From Paracoccaceae bacterium (GTDB lineage Bacteria; Pseudomonadota; Alphaproteobacteria; Rhodobacterales; Rhodobacteraceae), in NCBI GenBank assembly GCA_016764785.1, contig JAESRG010000021.1:1-32225 (forward strand): DNA of 32,225 nt, read 5' to 3'. Below the pieces are notes generated by a model. It made no database searches and was not told the DNA's origin. It saw only the letters and a program-made list of their open reading frames with translations. This document shows, piece after piece, positions 25,979 to 32,225 of the stretch; the first letter of the stretch is position 1, and each line of letters starts with the position of its first letter. Made by a program: the position numbers and the translations under genes.

Positions 25979-28645
25979 ATGGAGAATGACGTGGCCGCGA
26001 AATCAACTGTGACACCGATGATGGAGCAGTATCTTGAGATCAAATCAAGGTACCCCGATGCGTTGCTTTTCTATCGCATGGGCGACTTTTATGAGCTGTT
26101 TTTTGATGATGCCATAGCTGCATCAGCTGCGCTGGACATTGCCCTAACCAAGCGTGGAAAGCACAATGGCGAGGATATTGCCATGTGCGGCGTGCCCCAC
26201 CACGCGGCTGAGGGATATCTTTTAACCCTTATTCGCAAGGGTTTCAGGGTTGCAGTCGTTGAGCAACTGGAAAAACCAGCCGAGGCCAAAAAGCGTGGCT
26301 ATAAAGCAATTGTCAAACGTGATGTTGTGCGTCTGGTAACACCCGGCACCCTGACCGAAGACAGCTTGCTAGACGCACGGCAGCATAATTATCTGGCGGC
26401 AATTGCGGAAATTCGCGATGAATTGGCAGTGGCTTGGGTTGATGTTTCGACAGGCTATTTTCGGGTAGCTTGCGTTTCGACGGTTGGGCTATCACCGCTT
26501 TTGGCGCGAATTTTACCCACAGAAATACTCGTTTCGCAAAACCAGTCAGAATCGTTGAAAAATCTTGTTGAGGAATTTCAAACAGCGAAAACCCCGCTTT
26601 CCCCTGCCAGTTTTGACAGCGCGGCGGCCGTTGGGCGGTTAACAAGCCTGTTTGGGGTGTCGTCACTGGATGGTTTTGGCAGTTTTGGCCGCACTGAGCT
26701 GTCGGCAATGGGTGCGATTGTTGATTATCTTGATATCACCCAGCGTGGAAAATTACCATTACTGTCTCCCCCAATCCCTGAAAAACAAGGGTTTGGGGTC
26801 CAGATTGATGCCTCAACACGACGTAATCTTGAATTGGTGCGCAACCTATCAGGCGGACGTGATGGCGCGCTTTTATCGACCATTGATCGCACCCTAACCG
26901 GCGGGGGCGCGCGACTTTTGGCGACGCGGCTAACCGCGCCTTCCACCGATTTACACACCATTTTGCATCGTTTGGACATGGTGCAGGGTTTTTTCGAAAA
27001 CCGCGACCAAATTGATAAAATGCGCGAGGCATTGCGATTGGTTCCAGATTTGGAGCGCGCTTTATCACGTTTGGCCCTCGATCGTGGCGGTCCACGAGAC
27101 ATGGCGGCCCTGCGCGAAGCGTTAACTCAAGCCGGCGAAATGACGACAATTCTGACAGATTTTCAGCAGCCTGAGGGTACATTGGTCGCATGCGAAAATA
27201 TGCAAGGGTTTGATTCACTGATCGATCTGCTATCGGATGCGCTGGTCGCTGAGCCACCGTTGTTGGCGCGCGATGGTGGTTTTATTGCCAGCGGTTTTGA
27301 CGAACCGCTGGACGACGCCCGCAAATTGCGTGATGAGGGCCGCGGTGTAATTGCAAAAATGCAGGCGGAATACGCGGCAACCACTGATATTTCAGCGCTG
27401 AAAATCAAACATAACAATGTGCTGGGTTATTTCATCGAAGTAACCGCCAAACACGCCGATAAAATGCTAAGCCCACCGTTGTCGGATGCGTTCATCCATC
27501 GGCAAACCACAGCAAACGCCGTACGGTTCACGACCCTTGAATTATCGGACATGGAAACTCGAATTTTGAACGCGGGCGGGCAAGCGCTTCAGATCGAAAA
27601 ACGAATTTTTGACGAACTTCGGACCGCGGTGTTGGCACAAGCCGCAAAGTTGTCTCAGGCAGCGCGCGCATTAGCAGAAATTGATCTGGCGACAGCGCTT
27701 GCCCTGCTCGCGATTGAGGAAAACTGGGTACGTCCGCAACTTGATAACTCGCGCGCTTTTGAAATTATCGGTGGCCGCCATCCGGTTGTCGAAACCGCAT
27801 TGCGCCGCGCTGGAAATTCAACATTTATTGAGAACGACTGTGATCTTAGTGCAGGAAATGACAGCAATCGGCCTGTTTGGCTGCTAACCGGCCCTAACAT
27901 GGCTGGTAAATCGACGTTTCTACGGCAAAATGCGATTATTGCGATATTGGCACAAATGGGTGCATATGTACCCGCGGCCTCGGCCAAAATCGGGATTATT
28001 GACCAGCTGTTCAGCCGTGTTGGTGCAGCTGACGACCTTGCACGTGGGCAGTCCACGTTTATGGTTGAAATGGTTGAAACCGCCGCAATTTTGAACCTTG
28101 CCGGTGACCGCGCACTGGTTATTCTAGATGAAATCGGGCGCGGAACGGCTACTTATGACGGTTTGTCGATTGCATGGGCCACGCTGGAACACCTGCATAA
28201 TATCAACCGGTGTCGTACCCTTTTCGCCACGCATTACCACGAACTAACGGCCCTAACTGGCAAGTTGAGTGGGCTTAGAAACGCAACCGTGAAGGTGCGC
28301 GAATGGGAAGGCGACGTGATCTTCCTGCACGAGGTCGTGGAAGGCGCGGCAGATCGATCATACGGGGTTCAGGTGGCAAAGCTCGCCGGACTTCCGGCTG
28401 CCGTCACTGACCGTGCACGTATCATTTTAGACAAGCTTGAAAAAGGTGAACGCGAAGGTGGCGGCAAGGCTAAAATCTTGATCGACGACCTGCCGTTGTT
28501 CAATACTGCGCCAAGAACTCCGCAGCCTGTAGTACCGCAAGAATCGGTATTAGAAGCTGAAATGGCCAAGGTTCATCCAGATGATCTTAGCCCCCGCGAA
28601 GCCTTGGCAGAACTTTACCGGCTTCGCGAGTTATTAGACAAATAA
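25979..28645 (+). CDS. mutS: DNA mismatch repair protein MutS
   Basis: An 888-residue mismatch-recognition ATPase. The mismatch-binding F-x-E motif is seen in MGDFYELFFDD near the N-terminus. The lever and clamp regions follow (KHNNVLGYFIEVT). The ATPase has Walker A GPNMAGKSTFLRQNA (about residue 637), Walker B LVILDEIGRGTATYDG, and the ATHYHELT loop. The C-terminus keeps the short helical tail for tetramer formation. Starts are uncertain: the ATG at 25979 has GAGG only three bases upstream, a GTG at 25991 has GGAG at six bases, and a GTG at 25958 is least likely. It is divergent from maeB and convergent with grpE, whose stop lies three bases after its own. mutL is not here. Confidence 0.97.
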   Translation: MENDVAAKSTVTPMMEQYLEIKSRYPDALLFYRMGDFYELFFDDAIAASAALDIALTKRGKHNGEDIAMCGVPHHAAEGYLLTLIRKGFRVAVVEQLEKPAEAKKRGYKAIVKRDVVRLVTPGTLTEDSLLDARQHNYLAAIAEIRDELAVAWVDVSTGYFRVACVSTVGLSPLLARILPTEILVSQNQSESLKNLVEEFQTAKTPLSPASFDSAAAVGRLTSLFGVSSLDGFGSFGRTELSAMGAIVDYLDITQRGKLPLLSPPIPEKQGFGVQIDASTRRNLELVRNLSGGRDGALLSTIDRTLTGGGARLLATRLTAPSTDLHTILHRLDMVQGFFENRDQIDKMREALRLVPDLERALSRLALDRGGPRDMAALREALTQAGEMTTILTDFQQPEGTLVACENMQGFDSLIDLLSDALVAEPPLLARDGGFIASGFDEPLDDARKLRDEGRGVIAKMQAEYAATTDISALKIKHNNVLGYFIEVTAKHADKMLSPPLSDAFIHRQTTANAVRFTTLELSDMETRILNAGGQALQIEKRIFDELRTAVLAQAAKLSQAARALAEIDLATALALLAIEENWVRPQLDNSRAFEIIGGRHPVVETALRRAGNSTFIENDCDLSAGNDSNRPVWLLTGPNMAGKSTFLRQNAIIAILAQMGAYVPAASAKIGIIDQLFSRVGAADDLARGQSTFMVEMVETAAILNLAGDRALVILDEIGRGTATYDGLSIAWATLEHLHNINRCRTLFATHYHELTALTGKLSGLRNATVKVREWEGDVIFLHEVVEGAADRSYGVQVAKLAGLPAAVTDRARIILDKLEKGEREGGGKAKILIDDLPLFNTAPRTPQPVVPQESVLEAEMAKVHPDDLSPREALAELYRLRELLDK

Positions 28646-28648
28646 CGT

Positions 28649-29248
28649 CTATTCTTCTGTCTTTTCCGGATCGGTTTTTACCGGTGCAACCGGATCAGTA
28701 TTTGACGAAATACCCACTTGTGCGGCGCGAATAAGACGATTTCCAACCACAAAACCAGAAGCCATTACCTGAATAATTGAGCCTTTTTTGGTGTTCGGCA
28801 CAGGGGCTTCAAACATTGCTTGATGCACTTTGGCGTCAAATTTGTCACCAATCTCTGGATCAATCTTCAAGATTTTGTGTTTTTCAAATACGGCCAGTAG
28901 CTCGCGTAGGGTTAGCTCTAAGCCTTCTACAAGTTTGGGGTTACTTTCGCGCAGCTGATCATCAAGATTTTCCAACGCCCGGCCCAGATTATCATGCACC
29001 GATAGCAAATCGCGCGCTAATTTGGTGCCGCCGTACAGCTCAGCCTCACGCCGATCACGTTCACCACGTTTTCGCATGTTTTCGGTTTCTGCCATCGACC
29101 GCATTAGACGGTCTTTAAGCTGAATATTTTCGTCCTCGACCTCCTCAATGCTTGGTGGTTCGAGTTCTTGAAGCTCTTCAGCTTCCAAAGCTTCTTCTTC
29201 CATTGTTTCGGGATCGTCCAAAAACGGGTCGTCGTGTTCTTGCGCCAT
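28649..29248 (-). CDS. grpE: Nucleotide exchange factor GrpE
   Basis: A 199-residue GrpE, which releases ADP from DnaK. An acidic N-terminal stretch (1-45) is followed by a long coiled coil (DENIQLKDRLMRSMAETENM, about 39-58, continuing through RRGERDRREAELYG-like residues). A compact beta domain at the C-terminus is marked by FDAKVHQAMFEAP and IIQVMASGFVVGNRLIRAAQVGIS. The ATG has AAGGA five bases upstream and lies eight bases after the hrcA stop, so the two form one transcript. The gene order hrcA-grpE away from dnaKJ is usual in alphaproteobacteria. Confidence 0.97.
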   Translation of the reverse strand: MAQEHDDPFLDDPETMEEEALEAEELQELEPPSIEEVEDENIQLKDRLMRSMAETENMRKRGERDRREAELYGGTKLARDLLSVHDNLGRALENLDDQLRESNPKLVEGLELTLRELLAVFEKHKILKIDPEIGDKFDAKVHQAMFEAPVPNTKKGSIIQVMASGFVVGNRLIRAAQVGISSNTDPVAPVKTDPEKTEE

Positions 29249-29256
29249 GTTTATCC

Positions 29257-30315
29257 TTATCGAGGCTGTCCTGAAACCAGCCTGCCCATCAATTGCGCGG
29301 TGTAATCCACAATTGGCACGATCCGCGCGTAATTCAAATGCGTTGGCCCGATGACACCCACCGCTCCAACAATTTTCCGCTCAGCGTTCATATAGGGAGA
29401 AACTACCAAAGAGCTACCCGAAAGTGAGAATAATTTGTTCTCAGAGCCAATAAAAATGCGAACACCTTCACCAGCCTCGGTCAGGTTCAGCAATTGTTCC
29501 AAATCGTGCTTACGTTCGAGGTCGTCGAACAATAGTCGAATGCGCTCAAGATCAGCCTGATTGGTGGATTCTTCCAATAAATTCGCGCGTCCACGCACGA
29601 TCAACCGATCTTGATGACTGTCAGCCCAAATGGCCACGCCGGATTCGATCAACCCCTGCGAAAGAATATCAAGTTCAGAACGGTGCCGTTTTATTTCACG
29701 TGAAACAATTGTACGAATTTCGCTGACAGTATGACCACTTAGAATGGCGTTAAGGAAATTTGCGGCCTCGCGCATGGCTGAGGGCGTCAAGCCCGCTGGC
29801 GGGGTGAATAGACGGTTTTCGACATTGCCATCAGCCGTGACCAAAACCACCAACGCACGGTCCTGCGCGAGAGATACGAATTCAATATGTTTAATTGGAG
29901 CTTCGGATTTTGGCGCCAAAACCAGACTTGCGCCTTGGGTAAGTACTGAAAGCATCGAACCGGCACTATCAAGCGCCGCTTGCAGGCCATTTTCATCCGA
30001 ATCCATTGATTTTTCGATTTGGTCGCGCTCGTCGCCCGAAACATCGCCAATTTCGAGCAATCCATCAACAAACAGCCGCAAGCCCTGATGCGTAGGCAAT
30101 CGCCCCGCTGAGGTGTGCGGGCTGCCCAACAGCCCCAAATGCTCCAAATCTTGCATAGTATTGCGAATTGTCGCGGCTGAAACCTGTTCGGCAAGTTGGC
30201 GTGACAAGGTACGTGAGCCCACCGGCTCTCCGGTCTCAAGATACGATTCCACGACAAGACGAAAAACCTCGCGCGATCGGTCATTCAAGTTTGACATCAG
30301 TGAATTTTGGGTCAT
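29257..30315 (-). CDS. hrcA: Heat-inducible transcription repressor HrcA
   Basis: A 352-residue repressor that in many bacteria binds CIRCE elements before chaperone genes and is kept active by GroEL. The N-terminal winged helix includes REVFRLVVESYLETGEPVGS and ATIRNTMQDLEHLGLLGSPH, followed by SAGRLPTHQGLRLFVD, a hallmark of the family. The C-terminal part has the typical IFIGSENKLFSLSGSSLVVSPY and GAVGVIGPTHLNYARIVPIV strands. AAGGA lies eight bases before the ATG at 30315. No CIRCE repeat is visible upstream of hrcA-grpE or of dnaK in this window, so its targets (probably groESL) lie elsewhere. Confidence 0.97.
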   Translation of the reverse strand: MTQNSLMSNLNDRSREVFRLVVESYLETGEPVGSRTLSRQLAEQVSAATIRNTMQDLEHLGLLGSPHTSAGRLPTHQGLRLFVDGLLEIGDVSGDERDQIEKSMDSDENGLQAALDSAGSMLSVLTQGASLVLAPKSEAPIKHIEFVSLAQDRALVVLVTADGNVENRLFTPPAGLTPSAMREAANFLNAILSGHTVSEIRTIVSREIKRHRSELDILSQGLIESGVAIWADSHQDRLIVRGRANLLEESTNQADLERIRLLFDDLERKHDLEQLLNLTEAGEGVRIFIGSENKLFSLSGSSLVVSPYMNAERKIVGAVGVIGPTHLNYARIVPIVDYTAQLMGRLVSGQPR

Positions 30316-30430
30316 TTGGCCATTCCTTAGTTGAATTTAAGCGTTCAGCAAGGGGGCGTCAATGCAAGTAAGCTGGACGCGCGCAGCGCAGCAATGTATG
30401 ACGCTAATCAACAAAATCAGGAGAATTCCC

Positions 30431-31147
30431 ATGCGCCCTTCCGGACGGACCACAGACACAATGCGCGACATTGTAATTGAAACCAATGTCATCAAACACG
30501 CCGAAGGTTCATGCCTGATCAAATGCGGCGATACACATGTATTGTGCACCGCGTCTTTGGAACCGCGAGTACCACCTTGGCTGCGCAACACCGGTTTGGG
30601 CTGGGTCACAGCCGAATACGGCATGCTGCCACGTTCAACCGGGTCACGCATGCGCCGTGAAGCAACTGCCGGCAAACAATCTGGACGAACCCAAGAAATT
30701 CAACGCCTCATTGGTCGCAGCCTGCGTGCTGGTGTTGACCGTGTTGCCTTAGGTGAACGTCAGATCACCGTTGATTGCGACGTTATTCAGGCCGATGGTG
30801 GTACGCGTTGCGCATCAATTACCGGTGGTTGGATAGCCCTGCGGCTGGCAGTTAATAAATTGCTGAAGGCTGGTGATATCAAAAATGATCCGCTCATGGG
30901 CCATGTTGCCGCAGTTTCTTGCGGTATTTACGGTGGTGTTACTGTGCTTGATCTCGACTATCTTGAAGATAGCGACGCGGGAACCGACGCAAATTTTGTA
31001 ATGACAGATACAAAAGGCCTGATTGAAATTCAGGGCTCAGCTGAGGGCGCTACTTTTAGCCGTGCCGAATTTGACCAACTGATGGATCTGGCCGAAAAAG
31101 GCATTGCCGAACTGGTTATTGCCCAGAAAGCTGCCATTAATGCGTAA
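30431..31147 (+). CDS. rph: Ribonuclease PH
   Basis: A 238-residue phosphate-dependent 3'-5' exoribonuclease that trims the 3' ends of tRNA precursors. The N-terminus [12 protein letters not shown], the [19 protein letters not shown] stretch (phosphate and RNA binding), [16 protein letters not shown] and [19 protein letters not shown] are all typical, and the length is normal. AGGAG lies six bases before the ATG. Longer in-frame starts from 30362 extend into the hrcA promoter side and lack family similarity. The end overlaps the rdgB start by eight bases. The order hrcA / rph divergent is conserved in alphaproteobacteria. Confidence 0.97.
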   Translation: MRPSGRTTDTMRDIVIETNVIKHAEGSCLIKCGDTHVLCTASLEPRVPPWLRNTGLGWVTAEYGMLPRSTGSRMRREATAGKQSGRTQEIQRLIGRSLRAGVDRVALGERQITVDCDVIQADGGTRCASITGGWIALRLAVNKLLKAGDIKNDPLMGHVAAVSCGIYGGVTVLDLDYLEDSDAGTDANFVMTDTKGLIEIQGSAEGATFSRAEFDQLMDLAEKGIAELVIAQKAAINA

Positions 31148-31748
31148 ATTTGACAGCAAAAAACTGGTTGTTGCCACGCATAACGCCGGAAAGCTGGAGG
31201 AGATCGCACGGTTGATGGAGCCGTATGGCATTCAAACTGTCTCAGCTGGCGAACTTGGGTATGATGAACCGGTTGAGACCGAAGATAATTTCATCGGCAA
31301 TGCTCGGATCAAGGCCCATTATGCAGCTAAAAAAAGCGGCATGCCGGCGCTTGCGGATGATAGCGGTATCGCGGTTAATGGTCTGAATGGTGCGCCTGGT
31401 GTTTACACGGCTGACTGGTCAGAAACCCCAAATGGTCGCGATTTTGTGATGGCCATGACTAAAACCTGGCAAAAGCTTGAAGACATTAGCGCCCCATTTC
31501 CACGCACTGCTCAATTCTGCTGCACATTGGTACTGGCTTGGCCTGATGGGCATGACGAGGTATTTGAGGGTAAGATCAACGGTCAAGTGATATGGCCAAT
31601 GAAGGGCGATGAAGGTCACGGATATGACCCTATTTTCCAACCGGATGGGTATGATATAACATTCGGAGAGATGGATCGTTGGGAAAAAAACAAAATCAGC
31701 CACCGTGCTGATGCGTTTAGAAAACTCGTAGAGGACTGTTTTAAATGA
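31140..31748 (+). CDS. rdgB: RdgB/HAM1 non-canonical purine NTP pyrophosphatase
   Basis: A 202-residue enzyme that removes ITP, dITP and XTP from the nucleotide pool by hydrolysis to monophosphate. Motifs include the N-terminal [38 protein letters not shown] and GHGYDPIF near the C-terminus, followed by [11 protein letters not shown]. The ATG at 31140 overlaps the rph stop by eight bases. An upstream in-frame start at 31104 lies inside rph and adds twelve unlike residues. The stop overlaps the next ATG as ATGA. Together with hemW this is a stable alphaproteobacterial gene string. Confidence 0.96.
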   Translation: MRKFDSKKLVVATHNAGKLEEIARLMEPYGIQTVSAGELGYDEPVETEDNFIGNARIKAHYAAKKSGMPALADDSGIAVNGLNGAPGVYTADWSETPNGRDFVMAMTKTWQKLEDISAPFPRTAQFCCTLVLAWPDGHDEVFEGKINGQVIWPMKGDEGHGYDPIFQPDGYDITFGEMDRWEKNKISHRADAFRKLVEDCFK

Positions 31749-32134
31749 GTAAATCAAAACGAACATTAATTTCAACCGGGTCGCCTTTTGAAAAAACAAT
31801 GGGTTACAGCCGCGCTGTCATTCAGGGCGACTGGTGTTTTGTCTCCGGTGTTACTGGGTACGATTATTCCACTATGGAGATGCCAGACAGCATCACCGAT
31901 CAAGCAAAAAACTGCTTTAGCACCATCACTTCGGTCCTGACCGAGGCCAGTTTTTCCATGTCAGATATCGTTCGCGTACAATATACGGTAACCGACCGTC
32001 AGTTGGTTGACCAACTGTCGCCGATTCTTGGCACGTTTCTTGGTGATATCCGCCCGGCCGCCACCATGATCATTGCTGGTTTGATAAAACCAGAGATGCT
32101 GATTGAAATTGAGGTTACGGCTTTTCGCGGATGA
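31745..32134 (+). CDS. RidA/YjgF-family protein
   Basis: A 129-residue member of the RidA (YjgF/YER057c/UK114) family. Family features: YSRAVIQGDWCFVSGVTGYD (residues 20-39), QAKNCFSTITSVLTEASFSMSDIVRVQ, and the terminal RPAATMI with the conserved arginine, followed by MLIEIEVTA. True RidA deaminates reactive enamine/imine intermediates; other subgroups lack this activity, so I give no gene symbol. Start and stop both overlap their neighbours by four bases (ATGA), tying it to rdgB and hemW translation. Its insertion between those two genes is the less usual part of the string. Confidence 0.9.
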   Translation: MSKSKRTLISTGSPFEKTMGYSRAVIQGDWCFVSGVTGYDYSTMEMPDSITDQAKNCFSTITSVLTEASFSMSDIVRVQYTVTDRQLVDQLSPILGTFLGDIRPAATMIIAGLIKPEMLIEIEVTAFRG

Positions 32135-32225
32135 GAGATGACTGGAAAAATGGTGGTTTCGGCGTATATATCCATTGGCCATTTTGCTTGGCCAAATGCC
32201 CTTATTGCGACTTTAACAGCCATGT
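32131..32225 (+). CDS. hemW: HemW-like radical SAM protein (3' end missing)
   Basis: Only the first 31 codons are present. They include VYIHWPFCLAKCPYCDFNSH, with the radical-SAM cysteines at 19, 23 and 26 (CxxxCxxC) and the aromatic residue before the third cysteine. This matches HemW, a heme-binding chaperone long misannotated as coproporphyrinogen III oxidase (HemN). HemN itself has a different start, and the position after rph-rdgB supports hemW. The ATG at 32131 overlaps the RidA-like stop. The window edge cuts the gene. Confidence 0.88.
   Translation, partial: MRDDWKNGGFGVYIHWPFCLAKCPYCDFNSH

Noticed and set aside
30316-30430. CIRCE operator or clear heat-shock promoter before hrcA
   Set aside because: A CTTG occurs on the minus strand but the matching -10 is poor, and no TTAGCACTC/GAGTGCTAA repeat is present.
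30362-30430. Longer rph start
   Set aside because: The extra 23 residues are not found in RNase PH, and AGGAG precedes the ATG at 30431.
1-32225. Mobile elements, CRISPR arrays, tRNA or rRNA genes
   Set aside because: No transposase or integrase frame, no regular direct repeats and no tRNA-like cloverleaf were noticed on either strand.

Overview
The window reads as chromosomal DNA of an alphaproteobacterium, most likely Rhodobacterales (Roseobacter-like) with moderate GC. The basis is the gene order: ribonuclease D-lptC-lptA-lptB-rpoN-hpf-ptsN, hrcA-grpE divergent from rph-rdgB-hemW, and an NADP-malic enzyme fused to a phosphotransacetylase-like domain. A heat-shock-type promoter of alphaproteobacterial form (CTTG-N18-CCTATATA) lies before dnaK. 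Species cannot be named from the sequence alone. I saw no tRNA, rRNA, IS element, prophage or CRISPR array.

Layout. 1-1000: the end of rpmG and a convergent Bax-inhibitor-1 family membrane protein, sharing a two-way terminator. 1088-3659: glycerol kinase divergent from an AbrB-family membrane protein, with almost no spacer between their 5' ends. 3722-8763: a plus-strand run of ribonuclease D, LPS-transport genes lptC/lptA/lptB, sigma-54 (rpoN), long hibernation factor (hpf) and the nitrogen-PTS IIA protein (ptsN). 8760-17220: a minus-strand, probably co-transcribed set of seven genes (cysQ, GT2, galU, GT4, DUF-type GT2/GT92-like, GT14 and a two-domain sulfotransferase). A KpsM-like ABC-2 permease lies divergently at 17337. 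18155-21811: an acyl-CoA thioesterase, then dnaK and dnaJ. 21808-25868: a minus-strand maeB-ribokinase-nucleoside hydrolase run. 25979-28645: mutS. 28649-30315: hrcA-grpE on minus. 30431-end: rph-rdgB-RidA-like-hemW on plus, tightly overlapped, with hemW cut by the window edge.

How they work together. Most of the window is conserved housekeeping. The accessory part is 8760-18152, which looks like a surface-polysaccharide locus. GalU supplies UDP-glucose, four glycosyltransferases build or branch a glycan, a protein with two PAPS-sulfotransferase-like halves would sulfate it, CysQ would clear the by-product PAP, and the permease (without an ATPase gene here) would export it. That sulfated-glycan module, with its unusual domain fusions, is the best candidate for something not well described. 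The role is inferred from families and gene order, not shown.
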